A stretch of DNA of 59,448 nt from Methanofastidiosum sp. (GTDB lineage: Archaea; Methanobacteriota_B; Thermococci; Methanofastidiosales; Methanofastidiosaceae): positions 1-59,448 of the forward strand of contig DAOSDU010000010.1 in NCBI GenBank assembly GCA_035362715.1, read 5' to 3'. Below the pieces are notes generated by a model. The model was not told the DNA's origin. It ran no database searches and saw only the letters and a list, made by a program, of their open reading frames with translations. Shown in pieces: positions 15,978 through 24,564 of this stretch (positions within the stretch are counted from its first letter, which is position 1; every line of letters begins with the position of its first letter). Both the position numbers and the translations under genes were made by a program.

Positions 15978-17993
15978 CTATCTTAATCTAAAAATCTTTT
16001 TTACATTATCTAATAAAGTTGGATTGCTTTTTTCTTGAATATTTTGCCGATAATTAATAATAGTCGAATACAGCTCATTTGGTGAACCGTAAGGTGATTT
16101 TATTATGTTATTACTGGTGTCAATTTCAAAATAATAAAATAGATTAGTTTTTCCTAATGGCTCTACTTCTGCCGAATAGCTATAATTTCCTTCATTATCC
16201 ATCTTTAGAATGAAAAAGGAACTATTTATGTCATAGTCATATTTGTAATATAGATATGCGTTTGATGAATTAATATCTTTTAATTTCATCGTGATTTTGA
16301 GCAAATTAGATATATTTACATCTTGAGGAGTTGTATTTAGTACCAAATCACTTCTCATTTCGAGTATATCTGATTCATTAATAACATTGGAAAAGTTCTT
16401 TGTAGCAATATTATTGTTTTTATCCATTTCTTTGATTTTATTCTCTTCATCAATTACTACCACAATATCTCCGTTTTCTGTAGCGGGCATAAATGTAATA
16501 TTCTTTTCGACAATTTCATCTGGCTTTAAGGATAAATAAAATCTTTCTATAAATATGTTGTTTGAACTATTAGCATCCCTCTGGTATATGGTTACAGAAA
16601 AGTCATCTACACCAACACTTCCTTTATTTTTTATTTTAGTTTTAATTAAGAAAAATCCATTTTCTTGTTCTTCAATTATGATGTAGTAAGGATATATTAG
16701 TAAATCAATATTTTGGTATGCTGGTCTGTTATTTTGATTACTACCTGGGGTTGTAATTGAATTATTTTCTCGTGGCACCACTTTTATGGTGTAATTTAAG
16801 TAGTTGTTATATTTTGAGATTTCGCTTATACTATTATCCGGATCAATTTTGATATCTATGACATTTTCGCCAGTATTTGAAAATGTTAAATATAATGCCA
16901 AATCCATATAGGAAGATGGTAAGATCTGATTTATTGTCGAAGAAGTTTTAAGATCACCATTAAGGTATATTTTAACAGGCACTACAAAAGCTGCTGATTT
17001 TCCAATATTTCTTATTCTAAAAGATAATAATGAAGGTTCACCTTCATAGATTATTTGATTATATGAAATATCGCTTTTAGATATGTACAGATCGGGTTTA
17101 TTGTTTTGATTGTTTGTTGACTTTTCTTCAGAAGTAGTCTGCGAATTTGTTGATTTTGCTGATAAAGGATAAGTTGCCATATTATTATTTTCATTTTCTT
17201 CATCAATATCGTTGTTATAATCAGCAACAAAGTAAATTGTATAGTTTCCTTCTGTAGGGGGGGTCCAGTAAAAATTAGCCGTTATTTTTTGTCCAACATA
17301 AAGAGAGGGAATATTTATTTTGCCTAATTCATTTCCTTTTTCAGGGGACCCCTCAAAAACAGCAAATACGAAATTACCTGCATTTTTCTTCCCCGAGTTG
17401 ATCAATGTTATTTTCATTGATATCTGTTTTAAGGATTCAGCTTGTCCGGAAAAATCTATTCTTTCTATTATTATATCAGGTTTCCCGTGAGATTCTTGTG
17501 ATGTTATAGCTGGAGTTGTCACACTATTTCCTGATTGCGTACCAAAGAGTTGAGTTATCATTTTTCCATAAGGCCCACCATCAACTATTCCTATCCCTAC
17601 TTCTTTGTAGGATGGATTTAAAATATTGACTCTGTGAGAGGGGCTCCCCATAAGTGAAGAATGCCCAGCGTCAATAGATGGATTTCCACATATATTTTCT
17701 GCTAATGTAATGAATCTATACCCAGCATTTCTAGCTCTGTCTGAAGGTGTCAATCCATCAGGATTTATGTGGTTAAAGAAATTTCTGTTAATCATGTCCT
17801 GGCTATGAAGTTTTGCTGCAGTGGAAAGAGACGAATTCATTGTGAGGGGTTCAAGTCCTTGTGCCTGGCGTTCATTATTTATTAACGAAAGCATGTAATA
17901 CTCTTCCGTACTATCTGAATAGACCATGGGAATTGTCCCAAATATGATAACTATTGAAATTAGGAACAATCGAAATTTCGTATATTTATCCAT
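15978..17993 (-). CDS. Secreted CAP-domain (SCP/PR-1-like) protein with CARDB repeats
   Basis: A 671-residue protein with an N-terminal signal peptide or anchor (residues ~6-26). A CAP/YkwD-type domain follows at about 30-155, with the family features LLINNERQAQGLEPL-like start, LHSQDM, FFNHINPDGLTPSDRARNAG, LAENI and HRVNILNPSYKEVGIG. Three CARDB-like beta-sandwich repeats follow, roughly at 175-285, 305-410 and 430-535; each begins with a KPDL/DLLI strand and ends with an acidic E-x-NNN turn. The last ~130 residues are another beta-rich domain I cannot name. It is likely a cell-surface protein, possibly binding polymers or lipids. No membrane anchor is visible at the C-terminus. Confidence 0.82.
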   Translation of the reverse strand: MDKYTKFRLFLISIVIIFGTIPMVYSDSTEEYYMLSLINNERQAQGLEPLTMNSSLSTAAKLHSQDMINRNFFNHINPDGLTPSDRARNAGYRFITLAENICGNPSIDAGHSSLMGSPSHRVNILNPSYKEVGIGIVDGGPYGKMITQLFGTQSGNSVTTPAITSQESHGKPDIIIERIDFSGQAESLKQISMKITLINSGKKNAGNFVFAVFEGSPEKGNELGKINIPSLYVGQKITANFYWTPPTEGNYTIYFVADYNNDIDEENENNNMATYPLSAKSTNSQTTSEEKSTNNQNNKPDLYISKSDISYNQIIYEGEPSLLSFRIRNIGKSAAFVVPVKIYLNGDLKTSSTINQILPSSYMDLALYLTFSNTGENVIDIKIDPDNSISEISKYNNYLNYTIKVVPRENNSITTPGSNQNNRPAYQNIDLLIYPYYIIIEEQENGFFLIKTKIKNKGSVGVDDFSVTIYQRDANSSNNIFIERFYLSLKPDEIVEKNITFMPATENGDIVVVIDEENKIKEMDKNNNIATKNFSNVINESDILEMRSDLVLNTTPQDVNISNLLKITMKLKDINSSNAYLYYKYDYDINSSFFILKMDNEGNYSYSAEVEPLGKTNLFYYFEIDTSNNIIKSPYGSPNELYSTIINYRQNIQEKSNPTLLDNVKKIFRLR

Positions 17994-18104
17994 ATAACAA
18001 CACTTGAAATGTTCTTTTTAAAAATTTCTGAATAAAAAATAACTCTTATTAATATTTATATTATAATTTAAATGAAAATTTAATAAAATAGAATAAAAAT
18101 AAAT

Positions 18105-18560
18105 TTATCTTACAATAAGCTGAGCCTTTTCTGGATGGTATCTCCAATCTTTTGGAATTCTACCCTTCTCAGTATAGTATTTTCCAAGTCGTCTAATCTT
18201 TGACTCAATAAGATTCAATCCTCTTGTTGAGTGAAGATCGTTTGGATTAAGCTCAAGATGCTTCCTTAAGTTGACGGCTCTAGATATAAGATTGAAAAGG
18301 TCTTCTGGGTATTCACTTTGGAGATTATTTTCCTTTAATATTTCGTTAATACTCTTCCCAGCGATAAGTTTTACATCAGGAATTCCATGTTGGTCTCTTA
18401 ATATAATTCCTACCATGCTAGGTCCATGACCTTCTTTTGACATAGTTAATACTAAATCAACAACCTCTTCTGGCCTTTTTTCAACCCAATGTGGCATCGA
18501 TGTTCTTGCCGGTTTTTTTGAACCGGATTTTCCTCTTTTTCTCGAATGCATTCTTGCCAT
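18105..18560 (-). CDS. rps15: Small ribosomal subunit protein uS15
   Basis: A 151-residue archaeal-length uS15. The N-terminal MARMHSRKRGKSGSKKP and PHWVEKRPEEVVDLVLTMSK extension are typical of archaea and eukaryotes. The S15 core helices include NPNDLHSTRGLNLIESKIRR, and it ends KDWRYHPEKAQLIVR. It binds the central domain of 16S rRNA. The start directly abuts the stop of the upstream XTP pyrophosphatase gene, so the two form an operon. uS15 is outside the main ribosomal cluster, as in other archaea. Confidence 0.95.
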   Translation of the reverse strand: MARMHSRKRGKSGSKKPARTSMPHWVEKRPEEVVDLVLTMSKEGHGPSMVGIILRDQHGIPDVKLIAGKSINEILKENNLQSEYPEDLFNLISRAVNLRKHLELNPNDLHSTRGLNLIESKIRRLGKYYTEKGRIPKDWRYHPEKAQLIVR

Positions 18561-19118
18561 TTACTCAACTCCAGTTTCAAGGTATTTTGCCATTATCTCA
18601 AGAGCTTTGCCCCTATGAGAGAAAGCGTTTTTCTCCGTAGTAGTCATCTCTCCAAATGTCTTCAAGTTTTCTTCAGGGGCGAATATTGGGTCATATCCAA
18701 ATCCCTCGTAACCTCTTATTTCATTTGTGATAGTGCCTCTTGAAATACCTTCAAATAAATGGGGGCCATCTTTGTATAGTCCCACTACTGATTTGAAATA
18801 AGCACTTCTATTCTTTACACCTGATAGAAGTTTCAAGATACCATCGTTCCCGATTGTATCTTGGACATACCTTGAGTACGGTCCAGGAAAGCTGTTTAGT
18901 TCTTCTACGAACAGTCCCGAGTCTTCTAAAAAGAAGGGACTTTTAAGCCTTTCGCTGCAAAAATTAATCCCGAATAAGGCTATTTCTTTAAGATCCGAAG
19001 CTTGAATCTCCGGATATTCCATCTTTGTTTGGATTAACTCAATATTGAGGCATCTCAGTTTATCTTTAGCTTCTTTGAATTTTCCTTTATTTCCAGTAAT
19101 AAAATATAGTTCTTCCAT
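18561..19118 (-). CDS. rdgB: XTP/dITP pyrophosphatase (RdgB/HAM1 family)
   Basis: A 185-residue HAM1-family protein that hydrolyses XTP and dITP to keep deaminated purines out of nucleic acids. It has the N-terminal substrate motif YFITGNKGKFKEAKDKL, the catalytic FLEDSGLFVEELNSFPGPYS region and the C-terminal GYEGFGYDPIFAPEENLKTF and SHRGKAL. The open frame extends to 19388, but ATG 19118 gives the family start; the extra upstream part overlaps the divergent FtsZ-like gene. The neighbour downstream is uS15. Confidence 0.94.
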   Translation of the reverse strand: MEELYFITGNKGKFKEAKDKLRCLNIELIQTKMEYPEIQASDLKEIALFGINFCSERLKSPFFLEDSGLFVEELNSFPGPYSRYVQDTIGNDGILKLLSGVKNRSAYFKSVVGLYKDGPHLFEGISRGTITNEIRGYEGFGYDPIFAPEENLKTFGEMTTTEKNAFSHRGKALEIMAKYLETGVE

Positions 19119-19136
19119 ATACCTACAAACAATAAC

Positions 19137-19167
19137 CCTTATAAAAAAATTTCTCAAAAAAACTTTA
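19137..19167 (+). promoter_or_regulatory. Short divergent promoter region, probable leaderless start for the FtsZ-like gene
   Basis: Only 49 bases separate the divergent starts of the XTP pyrophosphatase (19118, minus) and the FtsZ-like gene (19168, plus). A TATA-like CTTATAAAAAAATT at about 19138-19151 lies 20-30 bases before ATG 19168, and no ribosome binding site is visible before that ATG, so the transcript is probably leaderless. Confidence 0.45.
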
Positions 19168-20097
19168 ATGCAACGGTCTAAGAAGGAAAGCGATTCGCAG
19201 AAGCTTAAGATGATGGTCATAGGAATCGGAGATGCGAGCTTTAAGATAATAGAGACTAAACCCCAAAATTTAGATCTTAGAACATTAGCGATAGGATATG
19301 ACAAGGAGCAATTAAAATTCTTAAAAACAGAGAAGAAATTCTTTGTCAATGATACATTAAAAAATAAAATAGATTCATCTGAAAGCATTCAAGGCATATC
19401 AAAAGTAGTCTCAAAAATAGAGGAAGAGTTCCGTGGATTTTTTAGTATAGCAAATATTGTATTTGTTTTAACTGATCTAGCAGATACAAATATCAAATTG
19501 GCATCAATTCTTTTAAAATTGGCAAATGATAGTAAAGCAATCCCCATACCTGTGATAATGGCAGATGACATATTGAGCGATGGTAAGGAGAATTCAAAAG
19601 CGAAGTTTTCAGAATTGAAGTTATATTCAAATTCTTTTATTATACGAGAGGACGAACAACGAACAATATTTTCTCGAGGCTATTCTCCTTTTTGGGAAAA
19701 AATCGAGGGATTGTACCTTTCCCTTGCACTACCAAGTCTAGTCAATATCGATTTTGCCGATTTTAGGACTGTAATAAATAAGGGCGGAGCTTGCTACATT
19801 GGAGTTGGAGAAGGGAAAGGGGATAAAAAGACTATAAATTCTTACGAACGGGCATTGAAATCAAAGTTTGATTTAGAATTAGATGATGTCAAAGGTGCAC
19901 TTATTAATATCATAGGGAGCAAAGATCTGGCTCTAAAAGAGTCCACAAATGTAACTGGACACATAGAAGAAAGGATACATAAAAATGCTGAGATAATATG
20001 GGGCGTTTCGCTCACCGATAACTCACCAGACATCTTGAAGGTTGTTATTGTTTTAACTGGAGTTAAATATCCGGAATTGGAAGATTATCTATCTTAA
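19168..20097 (+). CDS. Divergent FtsZ/tubulin-family protein lacking the GTP-binding signature
   Basis: A 309-residue protein that aligns along its length with archaeal FtsZ. The first strand is LKMMVIGIGDASFKI (residues 13-27), where FtsZ has GxGGAG. The helix H7/T7 region is SLVNIDFADFRTVINKGGAC, keeping the N-x-D-F-A-D catalytic loop (N193, D195, D198). The C-terminal domain has YIGVGEGKG, then DDVKGALINIIGSKDLALKE and AEIIWGVSL. The tubulin signature GGGTGTG is gone: the equivalent stretch (about 98-112) reads VFVLTDLADTNIKLA. The C-terminal tail that binds partners in FtsZ is almost missing. It probably does not bind GTP in the usual way. The open frame extends upstream to 19045, but ATG 19168 is preferred. 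Confidence 0.8.
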   Translation: MQRSKKESDSQKLKMMVIGIGDASFKIIETKPQNLDLRTLAIGYDKEQLKFLKTEKKFFVNDTLKNKIDSSESIQGISKVVSKIEEEFRGFFSIANIVFVLTDLADTNIKLASILLKLANDSKAIPIPVIMADDILSDGKENSKAKFSELKLYSNSFIIREDEQRTIFSRGYSPFWEKIEGLYLSLALPSLVNIDFADFRTVINKGGACYIGVGEGKGDKKTINSYERALKSKFDLELDDVKGALINIIGSKDLALKESTNVTGHIEERIHKNAEIIWGVSLTDNSPDILKVVIVLTGVKYPELEDYLS

Positions 20098-21389
20098 TTT
20101 ATATCTATTGCAGGTGCGTTGGGCCTATCTTCTGGAATTGTAGGAACTAAAATTTTTTGATCCATAAGTAATCTTACAACATCATCTAGTATCTTTCCCT
20201 TTTCTTCGATTTTAGACTCAGTTGCTTCAGTTAAAGGTAAATCAGGGTCAATATATATCCATCCCTTATTCCTAATGCCAAACTGGTCATAAAGGAAGTT
20301 TATATCTGAGATATTAGTTTTATCTCCATAAAAGTCGATTACAGCTTCAAACGGATAGTATTTATCTGCTCCATAATGCTTGTAAACGTAGGGGCCAATA
20401 ATAATTCCTATAATTATATCATATTCTCCATCTTTTTTATAATCATAAAGAACGCACTCTTTGTAAAAGTCAGTGGTAATGGGATACTCTCCAGTATTTC
20501 TGTACTCCTTCTCAAAATTAGAGAAGTTTCTCCATACTTGTGCATCATAATTGTATATTTTTTTTGCTTCAAATCCATTTTGTTTATCGAAATTCCAATA
20601 TTCTTCACTTAAACTACCTGAGATGTATCGACTCCACTTGTCTATCACACCATCTTTCCCCTCATCAATATAGAAGGATTTTTCAAATGGATTCTGCATA
20701 ATGAGTGTTATATTGGTGTTAGTCATGTTATATTCAAAATCAGATTGTGCAACATTGTCGACTAAAAATTTATTTTTATCAAATATTTTTAAAAACAAAT
20801 CAGCTAGATTGATGGCATCAGTAGAGGGCTGTGGGAATTTGATTTGCATGAAGTCTGAAACTGTAGGAGGTAGTTTTTTCAAGTAACTGTTGTACAATTC
20901 TAGTCTCTCTTTTGATTGGGCCTGCGTAGTTATAACGCTTAGAATTATTTCATTTAGAGTTGTTTTTGAAAAACTATCTTTGGAAATAAGATTGTTTAAT
21001 ATTACAATATTTTGATCTTCAGGGAACCCTCTATATTTTAGATAATTTCTGCAATAATCAAGATTTTCAGGTGTTTTTAGGTCAGATACAAGGTCCCTCT
21101 CTGTCAAGGGATCAATAATTAACATATTGAAATCAAAATATCTTCTCGAACCTTTAAATGCAAGATCAACATAATAAATATCCTCGATCCTCTTAATTTT
21201 TCCCTCGTTAATCTTCAGGTTTATATAGGCCTCTCCAACAATACCCTTTGCTTTCTCGAACTCATCTATTGTAAGTTTGGCTTCAAATTCGTCTAAATCT
21301 GTTTTTTGAGTAGTACAACCTACAGAGAATATTGAGATTATAAGTATGGCCAGAGTAGAGTATGTTAAAACTTTATTTATAATTAACAC
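20094..21389 (-). CDS. Putative lipoprotein of unknown function
   Basis: A protein of 431 residues if started at GTG 21389, which is preceded by GGGG and overlaps the upstream gene by 17 bases. The frame is open to 21449, but that would add a hydrophilic leader before the signal sequence. The N-terminus is a hydrophobic segment ending in a lipobox-like FSVGC (C25), so the mature protein is likely lipid-anchored outside the cell. The rest is mixed alpha/beta and acidic, with no family I recognise. It is coupled to the membrane glycosyltransferase-like gene upstream. It converges on the FtsZ-like gene with a 4-base overlap. Confidence 0.65.
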   Translation of the reverse strand: MLIINKVLTYSTLAILIISIFSVGCTTQKTDLDEFEAKLTIDEFEKAKGIVGEAYINLKINEGKIKRIEDIYYVDLAFKGSRRYFDFNMLIIDPLTERDLVSDLKTPENLDYCRNYLKYRGFPEDQNIVILNNLISKDSFSKTTLNEIILSVITTQAQSKERLELYNSYLKKLPPTVSDFMQIKFPQPSTDAINLADLFLKIFDKNKFLVDNVAQSDFEYNMTNTNITLIMQNPFEKSFYIDEGKDGVIDKWSRYISGSLSEEYWNFDKQNGFEAKKIYNYDAQVWRNFSNFEKEYRNTGEYPITTDFYKECVLYDYKKDGEYDIIIGIIIGPYVYKHYGADKYYPFEAVIDFYGDKTNISDINFLYDQFGIRNKGWIYIDPDLPLTEATESKIEEKGKILDDVVRLLMDQKILVPTIPEDRPNAPAIDIN

Positions 21390-22830
21390 CCCAGAATATG
21401 TACAGAGAGGTTTTACCTGTGCTGTATAACTTATCAATTGAGGAAGCATTTAAATAGTTTTCACTATTTTTGAACTCTACACCCTCTCTTGGTCCAAGAT
21501 AGGCATATTTTATTTTATATGTATCTATGGCCGAATAATTTCCTGAATAAAAGGCTTTTATATCTTGGCTTCTTTTGACATAATCCCAACTCCCAGAAGA
21601 GTATCCCCCCTCAACTGTTTTCAACTCTGAAACTTTTCCAAGAATCGGCGAATTAAACCAAGAAGAAGCAACTGTGAAATTATCTTGAATTGAATTTTCA
21701 TTTAGATAAGAAAAGGCCGAATATTCCTCGCCCCCTAACATGGGCTTGACTTTTGAAACGTATTCTGCGGCAGGGAAAGAAGAGATAATCATAATGCCAA
21801 TAATCGTTGCAAGAACAGCTTCCTTTCTTTTATCTTTGACAAATTCAAATATGGCAAAAGAAGCATAAAAAGCAATAGGATAAGCCAAAAATTCTATGAA
21901 TCTGAATGGGAGAAGGTCTAGGCTTGTTATGTAATTTCTTGAAAGTAAAAAAGCCACTGCGCCCCATGAAAATAACATCAGGTCTTCTTCCCTTTTTCGG
22001 AGTATTAGGAATATTGCACCAGGTAAAGCTAAGGCCATTGTTATGTATCCAAGTTTTACAGGATAAAACGATAGCTTGAATATACCTCCGTATGGGATGT
22101 TTGATGCGACGCCATGGGTTAAAAGCTGGATAATCCAAGGAAATGATAAAATAATTGTTATTAGAGTAAATATGAAAAAATTCTGGAGTTTAATTTCTCG
22201 CTTGAGTAAATACAAAAGAAATGTGAATAAAATAATTGATAGAAAAAATACTATGAATGAAAGTCCATGCGTATAAAAAACGGCCGACGATAAAAATCCT
22301 GAAGCGTATAGGTATTTCCTCTCTTTTAGCCCTAAGAGGTATGTAAGAAAACTTAAAGGGATTAATGCCAAGGCAAGCGATTGTGGTGAGGCGATTATCC
22401 CTCTATCAAGGGATACAGGTATGACGAGTACAAAAAATGATGATAGGAGCCCTACCCCTTTTCCATAAAATTTGTTTATTAGTAGAAATGTTGAAATCGC
22501 TGATAATGGGAACAATATGGCTGGCATTATCCTTGCAACATCCATAATGGAGAGCCCTCCAAAATTTAATATTTTATATAATCCCCATAAGAGAATATGG
22601 AAAAGAGGAGGGTAAGTGTGGATTCTTCCTTCTGGGCCAAAAGATACTGGATCAAAAGTAAAATATCCATTAGAAAAGTTTTCTACTATCCGCATGTGGT
22701 ACCATATATCCCATGAAAGAGGATAAGGAAATCTGCCGTAAAGTGGATAAGTTTCACATACTGCAAGTATAACTATAAGAACTATGGGGATAAGAAAATA
22801 TTTTATATTTTTTATTTCCGGCAATGCCAT
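21373..22830 (-). CDS. GT-C superfamily membrane protein, STT3-like N-terminal part
   Basis: A 485-residue membrane protein with about eleven hydrophobic segments. After the first helix comes SWDIWYHMRIVENFSNGYFT, matching the D-x-x-Y-H-x-R catalytic loop of STT3/AglB and other GT-C transferases, then GRIHTYPPLFHILLWG, also STT3-like. The C-terminal soluble part is only about 110 residues and lacks the WWDYG motif of oligosaccharyltransferases. It may transfer a lipid-linked sugar, but the acceptor is unknown. Start ATG 22830 is preferred over TTG 22836. It is followed in the same operon by a lipoprotein gene. Confidence 0.72.
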   Translation of the reverse strand: MALPEIKNIKYFLIPIVLIVILAVCETYPLYGRFPYPLSWDIWYHMRIVENFSNGYFTFDPVSFGPEGRIHTYPPLFHILLWGLYKILNFGGLSIMDVARIMPAILFPLSAISTFLLINKFYGKGVGLLSSFFVLVIPVSLDRGIIASPQSLALALIPLSFLTYLLGLKERKYLYASGFLSSAVFYTHGLSFIVFFLSIILFTFLLYLLKREIKLQNFFIFTLITIILSFPWIIQLLTHGVASNIPYGGIFKLSFYPVKLGYITMALALPGAIFLILRKREEDLMLFSWGAVAFLLSRNYITSLDLLPFRFIEFLAYPIAFYASFAIFEFVKDKRKEAVLATIIGIMIISSFPAAEYVSKVKPMLGGEEYSAFSYLNENSIQDNFTVASSWFNSPILGKVSELKTVEGGYSSGSWDYVKRSQDIKAFYSGNYSAIDTYKIKYAYLGPREGVEFKNSENYLNASSIDKLYSTGKTSLYIFWGVNYK

Positions 22831-22850
22831 TAACAAATTAAATAGACATC

Positions 22851-22883
22851 TTTTTATATAGTTTAGCGTATAAAAAAGAGGAG
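22851..22883 (+). promoter_or_regulatory. TATA box and ribosome binding site of the cyclic diphosphoglycerate synthetase gene
   Basis: TTTTTATATA at 22851-22860 is a good archaeal TATA box 29-38 bases before the ATG, and GAGGAG at 22878-22883 is the ribosome binding site six bases before ATG 22889. A second AT-rich element (CGTATAAAAAAG, 22868-22879) is too close to the start to be the main box. Confidence 0.55.
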
Positions 22884-22888
22884 ATAAA

Positions 22889-24214
22889 ATGAAGAAAAAA
22901 GTAATTATTATGGGCGCAGCCGGTAGAGATTTTCATGACTTTAATACTTATTTTAGAGATAATCCAAAATATGAAGTTGTTTGCTTTACTGCAACACAAA
23001 TACCAGATATAGAGGATCGTGTTTATCCAAAAGAGCTTGCTGGTTCTTTATATCCAAATGGAATACCAATATATTCTGAGAGTCGATTGAGAGAATTGAT
23101 TAAAAGATATAACGTGGATAAAGTATTTCTTTCTTACAGTGATATCTCCCACAATTATGTGATGGACAAGGCATCTGTTGTTCTTTCAAGTTGTGCAGAT
23201 TTTTCTATTCTTGGTCCAAAGTCTGTAATGCTAATATCAAAAAAACCAGTCATAAGCATATGTGCAGTAAGGACTGGAAGCGGCAAGAGTCCAACAACAA
23301 GAAAGATTAGGGACATATTGAAAAGTATGGGATTGAAAGTTGTTGTTGCCAGGCACCCAATGCCTTATGGGAATCTCTTAAAAAGTGCAGTTCAAAGATT
23401 TGAAACATATGATGATTTAGATAAAGCAGATTGTACGATTGAAGAGCGAGAAGAGTATGAGCCCCATATTGAAAATGGTACAGTTGTATTTGCTGGTGTT
23501 GATTATGAAAGAATATTGAGGGAAGCTGAAAAAGAGGCAGATGTTATTCTATGGGATGGAGGAAACAATGATCTTCCATTCTTCAAACCTGATTTGCACA
23601 TTGTTATTGCTGATCCATTGAGGGCTGGTCAAGAACTTACATACCATCCTGGGGAGGCGAATGCAATGATGGCCGATGTAATTATTATTAACAAAGTTGA
23701 TTCTGCCACACGTGATCAAGTAGAAACTATAAAGAGAAATATTCAAAAAATTAATCCCACTGCAACGATAATCGAAGCAAATTCTCCAGTTTTTGTTGAA
23801 GATCCAAAACTAATAGATGGTAAAAAAGTTCTTGTTGTTGAAGATGGACCTACACTCACTCATGGAAATATGAGTTTTGGTGCTGGAACAGTCGCTGCAA
23901 ATAAATTTAATTCTCAAGAAATAGTAGACCCACGACCTTGGGCAGTAAGTACAATAAAAGAAATATTTGACAATTTTAAACAACTTGGAAAAGTATTGCC
24001 TGCAATGGGATACAGCAGAGAGCAGGTAGAAGAGCTTGAAACAACAATAAACAATGTTCCTTGTGATACTGTAATCGTTGGAACTCCTATAGACATAGGT
24101 AAGCTCATGAAACTAAATAAACCACTGGTAAGGGTGAAGTATTCTATAGAAGAAGTCGGAAAACCTGATTTAACAGATATCCTAAAATCATTTAAGAAAG
24201 AAAGAGGGATTTAA
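22889..24214 (+). CDS. cpgS: Cyclic 2,3-diphosphoglycerate synthetase (COG2403 GTPase-like family)
   Basis: A 441-residue protein. The N-terminus is a Rossmann-like segment (KKVIIMGAAGRDFHDFNTYF). A P-loop lies at residues 128-136 (RTGSGKSPT), followed by RHPMPYGNLLKSAVQRFETY and a WDGGNNDLPFFKPDLHIVIAD segment, both typical of this family. A late GTP/NKVD-like element is IIINKVDSA. The characterised members make cyclic 2,3-diphosphoglycerate, a thermoprotectant and phosphate store in some methanogens. Related proteins occur in archaea not known to make that compound, so the exact reaction is less certain than the family. Confidence 0.82.
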   Translation: MKKKVIIMGAAGRDFHDFNTYFRDNPKYEVVCFTATQIPDIEDRVYPKELAGSLYPNGIPIYSESRLRELIKRYNVDKVFLSYSDISHNYVMDKASVVLSSCADFSILGPKSVMLISKKPVISICAVRTGSGKSPTTRKIRDILKSMGLKVVVARHPMPYGNLLKSAVQRFETYDDLDKADCTIEEREEYEPHIENGTVVFAGVDYERILREAEKEADVILWDGGNNDLPFFKPDLHIVIADPLRAGQELTYHPGEANAMMADVIIINKVDSATRDQVETIKRNIQKINPTATIIEANSPVFVEDPKLIDGKKVLVVEDGPTLTHGNMSFGAGTVAANKFNSQEIVDPRPWAVSTIKEIFDNFKQLGKVLPAMGYSREQVEELETTINNVPCDTVIVGTPIDIGKLMKLNKPLVRVKYSIEEVGKPDLTDILKSFKKERGI

Positions 24215-24564
24215 TCTTCCATTTTATCAATGACTTTCCTGTATTCTCTTAAAGACATACCGAGAGCAGAGGATTCAGAGATCAGGGCACTTATTTCGAT
24301 AACATTGAATAATTCATCAACTGTTGCACCGGCACTTATTGCATTTCTTATATGAACATCAAGACAAAACGGAGTCTTTAATGCAGTAGCAGCAGCCACA
24401 GCAACTAGTTCTGCAGTCTTTGTATCCAATGCGCTTCCGCCCATAAGATGAATGACTCTTTTTGTTCTTGGAACAAAGTATTCTTCGTCTCTTGATATCT
24501 CTTGCGTAATGAACGGAATTTCTCCATATTTTTCCTTAATCTTTCTTAGTAATTCATCTTTCAT
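24211..24564 (-). CDS. Carboxymuconolactone decarboxylase/AhpD-like protein 1
   Basis: A 117-residue all-helical protein of the CMD/AhpD family. The motif around the active site is AVAAATALKTPFCLDVHIRN, with a single cysteine three residues before the conserved histidine, followed by AISAGATVDELFNVIEISAL. AhpD proteins proper have CxxC; here only one cysteine remains, so disulfide reductase activity of the AhpD type is doubtful. It is the second gene of a tandem pair, overlapping its paralogue by 11 bases, and it converges on cpgS with a 4-base overlap. Confidence 0.85.
   Translation of the reverse strand: MKDELLRKIKEKYGEIPFITQEISRDEEYFVPRTKRVIHLMGGSALDTKTAELVAVAAATALKTPFCLDVHIRNAISAGATVDELFNVIEISALISESSALGMSLREYRKVIDKMED

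Noticed and set aside
19045..19167. Longer version of the FtsZ-like protein starting at 19045
   Set aside because: The extra 41 codons overlap the divergent rdgB gene, do not resemble FtsZ, and a TATA-like box lies just before ATG 19168.
19119..19388. Longer version of RdgB starting at 19388
   Set aside because: The family's N-terminus YFITGNKGKF begins right after M at 19118, and the upstream part is antisense to the FtsZ-like gene.
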